Source: Terriglobia bacterium (lineage in GTDB: Bacteria; Acidobacteriota; Terriglobia; Acidiferrales; UBA7541). Taken from it: a stretch of DNA of 44,035 nt. This document shows, piece by piece, positions 1 through 9,256 of the stretch (positions are counted from its first letter, which is position 1; every line of letters begins with the position of its first letter). The stretch covers positions 1 through 44,035 of the forward strand of contig JAIQFG010000037.1 of NCBI GenBank assembly GCA_020073375.1, given 5' to 3'. Below the pieces are notes generated by a model. It saw nothing but the letters and a program-made list of their open reading frames with translations. It had not been told where the DNA came from and ran no database searches. Both the position numbers and the translations under genes were made by a program.

Positions 1-1449
1 TGTCACCATCTCTTCGATCGGAGTGCGGGGTGCGACAAAGGCCTCCCGTAGCTCAGGTCGCGTATCGTCGGGTGCAGGCAGCGCCCGACGATCCACCTTG
101 CCATTGGAGTTCAGTGGCAGAGCTTCCAGCAACACGAAAGCGGAGGGTATCATGTAATCGGGTAGCCTCTCCCCCAAGAAGCTCCGCAGCTGCCGCACTA
201 GCTTATTAGCCACCGTACGCTGTAGATGGTCTACCTCCTGCTCCTCTGCAAGCCGGTATTGGGGATATGGAATCACATAGGCGACCAGATGTTTATTTCC
301 AGGGCTAACCTCCCTAGCTAGAACGACGGCTTCCTTAACTGCTGAGTGCTGTTCCAAGGTAGCTTCTATCTCCCCCAGTTCGACGCGGAATCCGCGGATC
401 TTCGCCAGATGGTCTCTGCGACCGAGAAATTCGATATTTCCATCGGGCTGGTAACGCGCCAGGTCGCCGGTCTTGTATAAGCGTTTCCCGGGCTCCCGAG
501 CGAATGGATCCAGAATGAAGACCTCGGCTGTACGCTTTTCCTCATTGAGATAGCCGTGGCCAACGCCGATACCGCCGAGGTAGAGTTCTCCTACAGCTCC
601 TACGGGCACGGGTGAAAGCATTTGATCCAGCACGTATGCCCGCATGTTGGGAATGGGACGGCCAATCGGCATAATCGATAGCCTGTAATCTGACGGTGGG
701 GGCTGGTATATAGGGTAGTGGCACTGATCATCAGAGCACTCGGTAGAGCCGTATGTGTTTAACAGGGGGATATCTGGGTAAAGCGTTAGCCATTGTCGGC
801 ACATCTCCGCTAGTAGAGCGTCGCCGGTGGGCACCAGCCATCTCAAAGCCGATAAACTGGGGCGTGTGGCTCCCAGAGACTCTACTTGCTGAATGATCTC
901 CCTCAGCATCGATGGCACAAGTTGGAGAACCGAAACCCCGCCTCGTTCGACCTGCTCGAGCAGGAGCGCAGGCTCGTGGGCGATTTCATCATTGAAAATA
1001 TGCACTCGTCCTCCAACCAGTAGTGCCGCGAAACACTGCCAAATCGAGATATCAAAGCACTGCGGGCCATTCTGTGCGACGACATCGGCTTCGGTCAGTT
1101 GCGTATCTGAGATCTTTGCATAGATGTGGTTGAGCATCCCTATATGCTCGACCATCACTCCCTTTGGCGTCCCGGTCGACCCAGAAGTATACATTACATA
1201 GGCAAGGTCCTGAGGTCTGCAGCGAGGCGGCAGGTTTTCTTCTGATTGTTCTTGCTCTAGAAGCGCCTCAATTTGCAGAACTCGTGGGCGCTTTCCTGAA
1301 AGGGCGTCTTCAGAGGCCTGAGAGAGCACCGGCGTGAATTCACCTGTAGTCAGAACCAGAGGACACCCACTCTGGTTCAGCACTTGGTAGAGACGCTTGG
1401 CGGGATGCCGTGGATCAAGTGGGAGGTATACACCTCCCGCTTTGAACAT
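1..1449 (-). CDS. NRPS adenylation domain, 5'-truncated, continues past left edge
   Basis: This reads as a nonribosomal peptide synthetase adenylation domain, which activates an amino acid as its aminoacyl-AMP. Core motifs appear in order on the minus strand: A2 (KAGGVYLPLDP, just after codon 1449), A3 (YTSGSTGTPKGV), A4 (FDISIW), A5 (NTYGSTE), A6 (GELYLGG), A7 (YKTGDLAR), A8 (IRGFRVELGEIE) and A10 (LPLNSNGKVDRR). It ends in a linker (APRTPIEE) that normally leads into a carrier domain, so the gene continues beyond position 1. The condensation domain and A1 region are absent: an in-frame TAG lies at 1479-1477, and the stop of the upstream gene is at 1496. My reading of the pocket residues is D-I-W-Q-V-T-T-D-D; I do not assign a substrate. 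Rare codons (CTA, ATA, AGG) seem commoner than in the neighbour. It is either a truncated remnant or an assembly join. Confidence 0.85.
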   Translation of the reverse strand, partial: MFKAGGVYLPLDPRHPAKRLYQVLNQSGCPLVLTTGEFTPVLSQASEDALSGKRPRVLQIEALLEQEQSEENLPPRCRPQDLAYVMYTSGSTGTPKGVMVEHIGMLNHIYAKISDTQLTEADVVAQNGPQCFDISIWQCFAALLVGGRVHIFNDEIAHEPALLLEQVERGGVSVLQLVPSMLREIIQQVESLGATRPSLSALRWLVPTGDALLAEMCRQWLTLYPDIPLLNTYGSTECSDDQCHYPIYQPPPSDYRLSIMPIGRPIPNMRAYVLDQMLSPVPVGAVGELYLGGIGVGHGYLNEEKRTAEVFILDPFAREPGKRLYKTGDLARYQPDGNIEFLGRRDHLAKIRGFRVELGEIEATLEQHSAVKEAVVLAREVSPGNKHLVAYVIPYPQYRLAEEQEVDHLQRTVANKLVRQLRSFLGERLPDYMIPSAFVLLEALPLNSNGKVDRRALPAPDDTRPELREAFVAPRTPIEEMVT

Positions 1450-1495
1450 GCCCCTACATGCGGACGATGCGCCTGCCTATTTGGATGGAAGGGAA

Positions 1496-2731
1496 TTATT
1501 TCTCGTTCGATGCCACTGCGGCCAGCGTCTTTTCTTTCCCGGCCAGCAGCGGGCAATCCGGCGGCAACAGCACGAGTTTCTTCTGGATGATCTGGTCGGA
1601 ATATTTCGCCAGGTAATGAACAATGGTCTCGATGCGGATGCGAATGCTGCCGGCGGGCTTGGTCGAATCCAGATCGCCGAATTTGAAAAACAGCGTCCCG
1701 GCCGCTTCCACGATTTTCTGCGTGGGCGTGTACGTGGGCTGGTCCATCCCGCACTCGTAACTCGATAGCCGCAATACGCAGGTAATCCACGGAAACCGCG
1801 CCGCAACCTTCGCGCCCCACAAAATTTCATTCGTATTGCTGCTGTTGGACGAAGTCCACACATCGGAAATATCCAGGGCCGACCGGATTTTCTTGGCCTT
1901 GATCTCTTCGCCGAAGATCCAGTTCATCAGATCGTCGTCGATCGGCAGGTATTGCAGCCACACGATGGGATACCCGTGCGCCTGCAAGTCGGATTCAATC
2001 TCGTGCCCGATGCCCGGGTCCATGTGGTACGGCCGCCCGAGCACCAGCACGCACGGCTTATTTTCGCGCGCGCACCACGCCATGATCTCGCGCGAAGCGT
2101 CGCGCATCTTCTTGTTGAACGCGCGAAGCTCCCGGTAACCGGCCTCGACGGCATGCTCGCACTCGGCCAAATCCACGCCGAAAATATCCTTCAGGCAATC
2201 GTACATCTGCTTGGGGACCACCTCCGGCTCGGCCATGCTCAGAAATGGCGAGGCGTATTTGATCCCGTTGTCGGCGAATACGTCGCTTTCCTTCATGAAT
2301 CCGGCCTTGATGTTTTCCGGCCCGGCCATCACGCGCGTGCAGGCCAGCGTTTCCGACACATGTCCGCGCATGAACGAAGGCAGCGAATAAATCATGGGAC
2401 TCAGGATGATATTGATTTTTTTCTTCTGGCCGAAAATAAGCTCGCCGTAATGCCCGCTGATGCTTTTCACGGGATAGCAGCAATCCACCGTGCCGCGCCC
2501 TTTTCCGAACTCGCGGCCCTGCTCCTCGGACGTATCCGAGCTAAACACGATGTTTTCGGATTCGATGCCGAGGTCGCGCAGAAATCCCACCCAGAACTGG
2601 GACGTGCTCCACACGTTCAGCACCTTGGGAATCCCCACGCGGAGACCCGAGCGGTCTTTACGCGGAGATGGAGGCGGAGACCCGCCGGAAGCCTTCTTGC
2701 CGAACCATGTCTGCAATGTTGGGAAAGGCAT
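1496..2731 (-). CDS. DUF2229 acyl-CoA dehydratase activase-related protein
   Basis: This 411-residue protein matches the DUF2229 part that in many bacteria is fused behind two BadF-type ATPase domains in very large 2-hydroxyacyl-CoA dehydratase/activase proteins. The opening LRVGIPKVLNVW, a Cys pair (DCCYPVK) and a later LVLGRPYHMDPG segment are recognisable. The upstream activase overlaps it by 74 bp in another frame. ATG 2731 has no well-spaced ribosome binding site (a purine run lies about 16 bases away); TTG 2746 would lengthen it by five codons. Translation may depend on coupling to, or frameshifting from, the upstream gene. Its reaction is unknown; a role with the ATPase and HgdB-like neighbours in ATP-driven radical dehydration or reduction of an acyl-CoA is inferred. 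Confidence 0.8.
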   Translation of the reverse strand: MPFPTLQTWFGKKASGGSPPPSPRKDRSGLRVGIPKVLNVWSTSQFWVGFLRDLGIESENIVFSSDTSEEQGREFGKGRGTVDCCYPVKSISGHYGELIFGQKKKINIILSPMIYSLPSFMRGHVSETLACTRVMAGPENIKAGFMKESDVFADNGIKYASPFLSMAEPEVVPKQMYDCLKDIFGVDLAECEHAVEAGYRELRAFNKKMRDASREIMAWCARENKPCVLVLGRPYHMDPGIGHEIESDLQAHGYPIVWLQYLPIDDDLMNWIFGEEIKAKKIRSALDISDVWTSSNSSNTNEILWGAKVAARFPWITCVLRLSSYECGMDQPTYTPTQKIVEAAGTLFFKFGDLDSTKPAGSIRIRIETIVHYLAKYSDQIIQKKLVLLPPDCPLLAGKEKTLAAVASNEK

Positions 2732-4961
2732 TTTTAGTTTTTTCAATCCCTGCTTTGATGACCCGCATTTCGTTGACGTCTTCCACCAGCCCCTTGGGGC
2801 AGGAATTGTTGACGATCACGCGCTCCCAGCCCACGCCGATGGGCACCTTGCTCCAGTCGCGGCCCTTGCCGCCCGGCAATTCCACGTCGATGAAGCTGCG
2901 CTGGCACGTCACCGGGCACCAGTTGCAGATCGTTTCCTTCGACGTGGTCGTCGTGTACGTCAGTTTCTCGATGGTGTCAAACCCGCGGAACTCGCTCTTG
3001 CCGCCTTTTGCCCACCAGTCCAGTGATACCAGCGCCGCGCCGATCGCCCCCGCCTCGCCGGAATAGGGATGCACAACCACTTCCGCGTCCGGCACCTTCG
3101 AGCGGATGAAATCCACCTGCGTTTTCACCACGGCCAGATTCTTGTGCGTTCCGCCTTGCAAAATATATTTCTTGCCCACCTGCGCCAGGTTGTTCATCCC
3201 GCCCGCGTAAATCCACACATTCAACGGAAGAATCGAGCAAAGCGCCGCGAGAATTTCCTCGGCCTGCCAGCCCTTGCGCTGCTGGTTGACGATGTCGCTC
3301 TGCAGGAACACGCCGCATCCCATCGAAAGCTGCGGCATGGCCTGCGCGCGGAACGCGCCGTCGGCAATTTCGCTGAGGGGAATGCCGAATCGCTCGGCGA
3401 CGCCCTGAAGGAACGCGCCGTTGCCGGACGAGCACTGCGAATTCAGGCGGAAATCGCTGACCGCGCCGTTCTTCAAAATCATGATCTTGACGTCCACGCC
3501 GCCGACGTCGCAGATGCAGTCCGCATCGGGGAAGTAGTGCAGCCCCGCCGAGGCGTGCGCGATGGTCTCGACCACTCCGCAATCCGCGCCCAGAATGCCT
3601 TTCAGCAAATCCTTGCCGTATCCCGTAATTCCGAGCCCCAGAATTTCGCCGTCGCCGATCACCTCGCGCAGCTGGCGGAATAGGCTGCGCGCATCCTCGA
3701 TCGGATTTCCCTTGCTCAGCGCATAGCAGGAGAAAAGCAGTTCCTTTTCGGGCGATAGGCAAACAGCCTTCGCCGTCGTCGATCCGAAATCGCAGCCCAC
3801 CAGCACGCGATCCAGTTTCTTTGGCGCCACAGAAACTTCCGCGGCATTCGCTGCGGCATTTCCCGGAGCGGTGGCGTCCATCTTCGAGTACACGTCGATG
3901 AACGTCCGCAAATTATCTTCGCTGTCGCACAGCCCGCCGCGCCCCTGCTTTTTCTTTTCTTCGTACTGGCCTTCCTCGATCCACCAGTGCAGTTGCTTCA
4001 CGCCCTGGTAGACGCCGACGTGCGGCTGCTCGCCCATCGCGATTTCCACGCAGCCCAGCGCCGCGTAGTACAGCGCGTCCGACGGCACGGTGATGAACGA
4101 TTCGGGATCGCCGCCGCCCGGCATCGGCACTTTTCTTTCCTTCCAGATGCGCTTCAGGTGCAGCCGCCAGGCTTCCTGCAAGCCCTTGAAAAACAGGTTC
4201 GGGCCGCCCAGCAGCAGCACTTCAGGCGAAGGCGTGTTGCCGCGCGTCAGCGTCGCCAGATTCTGGTAGACGACTGCCTCAAACAGGGACGCGATGATTT
4301 CGTCGACCGTCACGCCCGCCTTCAGCAGCGTGTTCGCGTCAGCCTCGGCGAATATTCCGCACTTGCTGCTGATCTTGTGCAGCGTGTGCCCGGTGTAATG
4401 CATTTCGGAAAGCTGTTCCGGCGGAATCTGCAGCTTGCGCGCCGTCTTTTCGATGAATGTGCCGGTGCCGCCCGAGCAGGCGCTCTGCATCAGGACCTGC
4501 TTGCTTTTCGTCTTTTCGTTTCCGTTGAAGAAGATGGTCTTCATATCTTCTCCGCCGATTTCGCTGACGAATCGCACGCCGGGATGCAGCCGCTCGACGC
4601 TCGCCGCCACGGCCACCACTTCCTGAATCACCTTGGCGCCGGTCAGAGGCGCAATGAGGCCCGCTCCCGATCCGGTGAAGAACACGCGATCGCGCTTCGG
4701 TTCAAGGCCGTGCTGCGCCTCCAGCCGCGCCAGAAACTGCAGAACTTTTTCCGCTTGTTTGGTGTTGTGCCGCTCGTAGGCCTGGGAAATCACTTCTCCG
4801 GACGCGGACGAAAGGACGTACTTGACCGTGGTGCTTCCCACGTCGATGCCGCAGATCTGCGCCCCGTTCGTGCTGGGTTTCAGTTTCTCCGGCGTCTTGA
4901 TTTCCATCACGCCTGGTTCCCGCATCAGCGGCGCGATTTGTACGAAATTCCCTTCGGACAT
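2658..4961 (-). CDS. BadF/BadG/HgdC-type acyl-CoA dehydratase activase with two ATPase domains
   Basis: A 767-residue protein with two ASKHA ATPase domains in tandem. The first starts at about residue 38 (DVGSTT, 40-45) and the second at about 388 (DFGSTT, 390-395). Each has the two Cys that in HgdC-type activators bind a [4Fe-4S] cluster at the dimer interface: C162 (ACSGGTG) with C200 (KCGIFAEAD), and C509 (CSSGNG) with C548 (GCGVF). Such activases use ATP to inject a high-energy electron into 2-hydroxyacyl-CoA dehydratases or benzoyl-CoA reductases. The tail after about 670 (NWCPVTCQRSF, NSCPKGL) matches the linker that in fused relatives leads into DUF2229. The ATG is preceded by GAGGAG at good spacing. 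The HgdB-like gene lies upstream across a 140-bp gap holding an inverted repeat. Confidence 0.88.
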   Translation of the reverse strand: MSEGNFVQIAPLMREPGVMEIKTPEKLKPSTNGAQICGIDVGSTTVKYVLSSASGEVISQAYERHNTKQAEKVLQFLARLEAQHGLEPKRDRVFFTGSGAGLIAPLTGAKVIQEVVAVAASVERLHPGVRFVSEIGGEDMKTIFFNGNEKTKSKQVLMQSACSGGTGTFIEKTARKLQIPPEQLSEMHYTGHTLHKISSKCGIFAEADANTLLKAGVTVDEIIASLFEAVVYQNLATLTRGNTPSPEVLLLGGPNLFFKGLQEAWRLHLKRIWKERKVPMPGGGDPESFITVPSDALYYAALGCVEIAMGEQPHVGVYQGVKQLHWWIEEGQYEEKKKQGRGGLCDSEDNLRTFIDVYSKMDATAPGNAAANAAEVSVAPKKLDRVLVGCDFGSTTAKAVCLSPEKELLFSCYALSKGNPIEDARSLFRQLREVIGDGEILGLGITGYGKDLLKGILGADCGVVETIAHASAGLHYFPDADCICDVGGVDVKIMILKNGAVSDFRLNSQCSSGNGAFLQGVAERFGIPLSEIADGAFRAQAMPQLSMGCGVFLQSDIVNQQRKGWQAEEILAALCSILPLNVWIYAGGMNNLAQVGKKYILQGGTHKNLAVVKTQVDFIRSKVPDAEVVVHPYSGEAGAIGAALVSLDWWAKGGKSEFRGFDTIEKLTYTTTTSKETICNWCPVTCQRSFIDVELPGGKGRDWSKVPIGVGWERVIVNNSCPKGLVEDVNEMRVIKAGIEKTKNAFPNIADMVRQEGFRRVSASISA

Positions 4962-5008
4962 GGAAAACTCCTCGCAGCTCCGAGTGTTTCAATCGCCAAA
5001 AAAGGCTC

Positions 5009-5081
5009 GTCATTCCGAACGAAGTGAAGAATCCCTCTTCGATCACGACAAGGAGGGATTCCTCACTCCGTTCGGAATGAC
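5009..5081. repeat. Inverted repeat of the CATTCCGAACG family
   Basis: Two arms of 29 bases (5009-5037 and 5053-5081) are inverted copies with two mismatches, separated by 15 bases. Each arm reads GTCATTCCGAACG followed by a GAATCCCTC core. Related pieces occur at 11431-11497 and 16172-16201 and possibly near 36880. It fills the gap between the HgdB-like and activase genes and would form a strong RNA hairpin within that transcript. I take it as a dispersed REP-like element; a role in differential expression of the two subunits is possible but not shown. Confidence 0.85.
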
Positions 5082-5101
5082 GGCATTAAAAAAGAGGCCG
5101 C

Positions 5102-6616
5102 CTAAACCGCGGCCTTGGCCCCCGCCAGATGCATCACGTAATTGGCCGCCGTCGACGCATAGCCCATATGCGGGATGCGATAGGTCGCCTTCTTCAAAGC
5201 CGGCCGCTTTTCCTCGATCCGCCGGATCTTTTCCACCGTCATCCCGGTCCGCGCCATCGCTTCCACGTACTCCGATTGCGCGCGCTTTTTCGCTTCCGTC
5301 AGAATCATCTGGCAGCGCGATAGTGCGTGGACTTCTGCGTCTCCCTTGATTTCGATGGGGGCGTAGAGCAGTTCGGGGTACCGCCCCTGCACGTTGGCCA
5401 TGGCGCCCTGGGACATTGTGTTCGGCATGCATGAATAGGGAGAGAGTTCGCACGTCATGTTGGCGTGCTTGTGAAGATGCGCATGAAGCGCCTTGCCGAC
5501 GAGCATGTGGCCTTCGCCGCCGCGCAACTCGTAATGGAAGAATGGGGAAGCCAGATTCTTCAATTCTTCCTGGTCCGGCAACTCGTAGGGAACGTTCCCC
5601 AGTGCCTTGCGGAAGCGATTGTAGGTGCCCACGTATAGCTTTTCCATTCCGCGCACCATGGCGATTTTTGTCTTCACTTTGCGGTCGACCACGGCTTTCT
5701 TCTGCAGGCGCCAAATCGGCGTATGCAGCAGGTATCCCAGCCAGACGGCCACCGGCGGCGGCAGAACCTCCGATCCTTCCTGCTCCAGCCAGTGCTTGAT
5801 GTTGTAGTTGCCGTCGCCTTCGTGCGTCTGCAGCCAGAATTCGCCGGTGATCTTGATTTTCGGCTTCACCTGCAGGCGATCCACTTCGATCGCATCGAAT
5901 TTTTTCCGCACCACGCGCAGCGCGTCCGCGAAATAGCTGGAAAGGAAATGCCATGCCAGCAGGCCCCACTTCTTCCCCTTGATGGGCCGCTTCTGGAAAA
6001 CTTCAAACAGGTAGTCGGCGCTTTCCTTCATCACCCGGTCGGTTTCCCCCGGATTCACTTCATACGGGCGCGTCTGGTATTCCATGTCCGTGAGCATGTC
6101 GCCGCACAGGATGGCCCAGACGATTCCAAGGCTCAGCGGCATGTTGATTTCGAGCCCGCCGCCCTTCTCCGGCGCCTGGTCGAGCTGGTCCTGCGCCAGC
6201 AGGAAGAGGCGGAAATCTTTCAGCCCCATTCCATCGAGCGCCATTTCATAGGATTCATGATACTGCCCGAACCGGCAGGGACCGCACGCGCCGGCCGTCA
6301 GGAAGACGTAGTCGTCGAGCGTCTTCTGCTTGCCATTTTCGGCAACCTCGGTTTTCAGGAAATTCACCAGGCTGCCCGTAGTGAAAATGGTGGGGCAGCA
6401 GGCGCCGACGTCGATCAATTCCTTGCCCGCGTCCAGGTCAGCGCGAGTGATATTCGGCAGCGGTTTGGCTTTGTAATTCAGGTTGTTGAACACGCCCTGA
6501 ACCAGCCGTTCATGCTTCCAGGTGAGGCCGCCGAACAAAATGGTGGTCGTATCGCGCTGTTCCCGTGTAAAAGGCCGCGCTTTATACGAAGTATAGTGTT
6601 GCACTGCGGTCGCCAT
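5102..6616 (-). CDS. HgdB-like 2-hydroxyacyl-CoA dehydratase / benzoyl-CoA reductase subunit
   Basis: This 504-residue protein resembles the C-terminal dehydratase-like part of the large activase fusions (COG3580/3581, related to HgdB/BcrB). Cys-containing motifs that probably ligate an iron-sulfur cluster are visible: GACCPTIFTTG, and GACGPCRFGQYH about sixty residues later, with ELSPYSCMPN near the C-terminus. The reading frame is open upstream to 6916, but ATG 6616 has a strong AGGAGG six bases before it and starts the recognisable protein. It is first in a minus-strand transcript followed by the activase and DUF2229 genes. No second dehydratase subunit is present, as is usual for this family. 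The substrate cannot be told from sequence. Confidence 0.82.
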   Translation of the reverse strand: MATAVQHYTSYKARPFTREQRDTTTILFGGLTWKHERLVQGVFNNLNYKAKPLPNITRADLDAGKELIDVGACCPTIFTTGSLVNFLKTEVAENGKQKTLDDYVFLTAGACGPCRFGQYHESYEMALDGMGLKDFRLFLLAQDQLDQAPEKGGGLEINMPLSLGIVWAILCGDMLTDMEYQTRPYEVNPGETDRVMKESADYLFEVFQKRPIKGKKWGLLAWHFLSSYFADALRVVRKKFDAIEVDRLQVKPKIKITGEFWLQTHEGDGNYNIKHWLEQEGSEVLPPPVAVWLGYLLHTPIWRLQKKAVVDRKVKTKIAMVRGMEKLYVGTYNRFRKALGNVPYELPDQEELKNLASPFFHYELRGGEGHMLVGKALHAHLHKHANMTCELSPYSCMPNTMSQGAMANVQGRYPELLYAPIEIKGDAEVHALSRCQMILTEAKKRAQSEYVEAMARTGMTVEKIRRIEEKRPALKKATYRIPHMGYASTAANYVMHLAGAKAAV

Positions 6617-7351
6617 GCCTTGCCTCCTCGCTCCCTCAGACTTACTTCCTGCGATCCCCCCAACTTCACTCAAATCAGTTTTCAATTGATGCGCGGAACT
6701 CCCATATGCTTGCAAGCCCTTAACTGATTTCCAGCAACCCTCGCCACCTGCCGCGCCAATGGCGACCGACGAACTATCGGAAATCCGGGAACGAATCCTG
6801 AATGCGTCTTGCGCTAATTGCCTGTACTGGAATTGGAAACGGTTTGAAAGTGATTGCCCTCGGACCGCTCTCAAACCACAATCCGAACGGGGCGCTTGGG
6901 CCGAGATGCAGCCCACGGTTGGACACCACGGCGCACTTCACACCTTTGGGGACGTTCTTGCAACTCATGACCCAATCTCCATGAGGTTCACGGTTCCATT
7001 CCGGGCAGGTGAGCGACCCCGGTGACGAACCGGACCCTCTGCTTATAACAAAATATACGTATAAAAGCCATACAGTGCCTTGGGCCTGTCATCGAACTTT
7101 GCACCGGGGCCATGCGGCATTCGCGCATTTCAACGGGTCTTCTCAACCGTTCGCCGGATCGGTTCACTTCGGGCCGGGGCGCGCTCCCCATCCATCACTA
7201 GGGGATTTCGCGAACTTCCAAATGAGGCTACAATAACGCATGCGCCTGATGGCGATTGCTTTGTTTCCATGTGAAAACCCTCTGCATCGGAACGTCCCGT
7301 TTGCATCGGGCGCGGATCGCTGACCAGCACATAAGAATCACGGAGAAAACT
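6617..7351. other. Intergenic region between divergent genes, no confident gene
   Basis: About 735 bases separate the HgdB-like gene (leftward) from the first propeller gene (rightward). It must hold both promoters. An AT-rich patch near 7040-7070 contains several TATA-like hexamers (TATAAC, TATACG, TATAAA), but I could not pair any with a good -35 at normal spacing. Short open frames on both strands (for example 6759-7025 plus, with a CANC motif) have no convincing ribosome binding site or recognisable product. Confidence 0.5.
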
Positions 7352-9058
7352 ATGCGGACTTCGCATTTCTTGCTCGCCGTAGTCGCAAGCGGAGCCTTTC
7401 TGGCAACGCAAACCTCTTTTGTTGCGGTGGGATACGCTCAAACCGAAGCCCGCAAGCAGGGCCCCGCGGCGCTCGCCGGGGAAGTGACCTCGGCCGAGGA
7501 AGGTCCCATGGAAGGCGTGCTCGTCAGCGCCAAGAAACAGGATTCCACCATCACCATCACCGTCGCCAGCGATCACAGCGGACGTTATGCTTTCCCTGCA
7601 GCGAAATTGGATCCCGGCCATTACACGATTTCCATCCGCGCAGTGGGCTATGACCTGGACGGCCCCAGCTCCGTTGACATCGCCGCCCAGTCTCCCGCCA
7701 AGGCCGATATCAAGCTTCGTAAAACGTCCGACTTGGCGAAGCAACTGACCAACGCTGAATGGATCGAAAGCGTTCCCGGAACCACCGAACAGAAGTCCTT
7801 CCTGCGGAATTGTGTGACCTGCCACACGTTGCTTCGGCCCATTCAGTCCACGCACGATGCGGATGAATTTGTGCAGGTGCAAATCCGCATGGCCTCTCAC
7901 GTGAACCAGAGCACGCCTCTGGTGCAACAGAAGCGCCTCGCGCCCCGTCTTGCTGTCCAACTGGAGAACCACGGCGAGGATCAACTCACCAGGCAGCAAG
8001 AGACGTTGCAAAAACAGGCGCAGTTTCTCAGCAGCATCAATCTAAGCTCCGATCCGGAGTGGAAATATCCGCTAAAAACTTTCCCGCGCCCCACCGGCAG
8101 GGCCACGCGCGCCATCATCACCGAATACGATCTCCCCAAGCGCACCCGGCAGCCCCATGACGTGATCCTCGATTCGGATGGAATGGTCTGGTACATCAGT
8201 TTTGGGGAGCAGATTCTGGGCAAGCTGGACCCGAAGACCGGCAAGACCACGGAATTCCCCGTGCCGGTGTTGAAGCCCGGTTCGCCGACCGGCGAACTGG
8301 CCTTGCGTTCGGACCAGGACGGAAACTTTTGGATCGGCATGATGTATCAGGGCGCTGTCGCAAAATTCGACCGCAAGACGGAAAAATTCCAAACCTTCAG
8401 CCTTCCTTCGGATCAGAACATGGATTACACCCAGATCAACCAGGTCGACGCCATGCATTCCAAGGTGGACGGAAAAGTCTGGGTGCAGGACGCCGGCACA
8501 TACACTCTGCGCCAGATGGACCTGGCCTCCGGCAAGTTCCAACTCTACAAGCCCTATCCCGATCCCAGCCCCAATATTTACGATGTAATTTCCGACGCCC
8601 AGAACAATGCTTACTTCACCACCTTTGGCGCCGATCAAATCGGCAAGATCGACGCGAAGACCGGCAAAATCACTTACTACAAGACTCCCACTCCGAATTC
8701 CGCGCCCCGCCGTGGTTCGCTCGATTCCGCCGGACACGTCTGGTTCGGCGAATATCGCGGCAACCGCATCGGCATGTTCGACCCGGAGACTGAAAAAATC
8801 CGCGAATGGACTCCGCCCACGCCCTGGGCAATGCCCTACGACGTGGTGGCCGACAAGAACGGACAGGCCTGGGCCGGATCCATGTTGAACGATCGCGTCA
8901 CGCGGCTCGATCCCAAGACCGGCCAGATGACCGATTACCTGCTTCCAAGGGAAACCAACATTCGCAGGGTGTTTGTGGACAACTCCACAACCCCGGTCAC
9001 CTTTTGGGTCGGCAATGACCACGCTGCTTCCATCATCAAGCTGGAGCCGCTCGACTAG
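7352..9058 (+). CDS. Secreted heme-binding Vgb-like beta-propeller protein (one CXXCH)
   Basis: A 568-residue exported protein. It has a signal peptide (residues 1-30, ending near GYAQ), a carboxypeptidase-regulatory-like beta domain (about 40-125), one c-type heme site CVTCH (154-158), and from about 265 a propeller of repeated D-x-x-G-x-x-W and LDPKTG units like virginiamycin B lyase/streptogramin lyase. ATG 7352 follows GGAGAA and precedes the signal peptide; an in-frame TTG at 7256 has no such site. The next gene is a longer paralog with two heme sites. Vgb itself is a lyase; for this heme-linked form the function is unknown. A periplasmic redox or sensing role is only inferred. Confidence 0.85.
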   Translation: MRTSHFLLAVVASGAFLATQTSFVAVGYAQTEARKQGPAALAGEVTSAEEGPMEGVLVSAKKQDSTITITVASDHSGRYAFPAAKLDPGHYTISIRAVGYDLDGPSSVDIAAQSPAKADIKLRKTSDLAKQLTNAEWIESVPGTTEQKSFLRNCVTCHTLLRPIQSTHDADEFVQVQIRMASHVNQSTPLVQQKRLAPRLAVQLENHGEDQLTRQQETLQKQAQFLSSINLSSDPEWKYPLKTFPRPTGRATRAIITEYDLPKRTRQPHDVILDSDGMVWYISFGEQILGKLDPKTGKTTEFPVPVLKPGSPTGELALRSDQDGNFWIGMMYQGAVAKFDRKTEKFQTFSLPSDQNMDYTQINQVDAMHSKVDGKVWVQDAGTYTLRQMDLASGKFQLYKPYPDPSPNIYDVISDAQNNAYFTTFGADQIGKIDAKTGKITYYKTPTPNSAPRRGSLDSAGHVWFGEYRGNRIGMFDPETEKIREWTPPTPWAMPYDVVADKNGQAWAGSMLNDRVTRLDPKTGQMTDYLLPRETNIRRVFVDNSTTPVTFWVGNDHAASIIKLEPLD

Positions 9059-9256
9059 CGCGTCTTCCGGATCATCCAGGCGCATTGAAAGCGGTCAGTT
9101 TTCTTCGCGTCCCCGTTTCGCCAGGCGAACTCCTGCAACTCTTGGATTTTCCGTGGAATATGTCAGCGAATGACACCCCGCGATTGATTTGATTGACATT
9201 GGCCGCACAGGAATGGAAGATACGTTAGATTCAAATTAAAAATATCGCAGGTGCCT

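Noticed and set aside
3987..5027. Long plus-strand reading frame opposite the activase gene
   Set aside because: It mirrors the codon structure of the activase on the other strand, is rich in Arg and His, and has no recognisable domain or ribosome binding site.
6759..7025. Possible small zinc-ribbon-like protein (CANC)
   Set aside because: Only one Cys pair, no ribosome binding site, and the end is low in conserved-looking residues.
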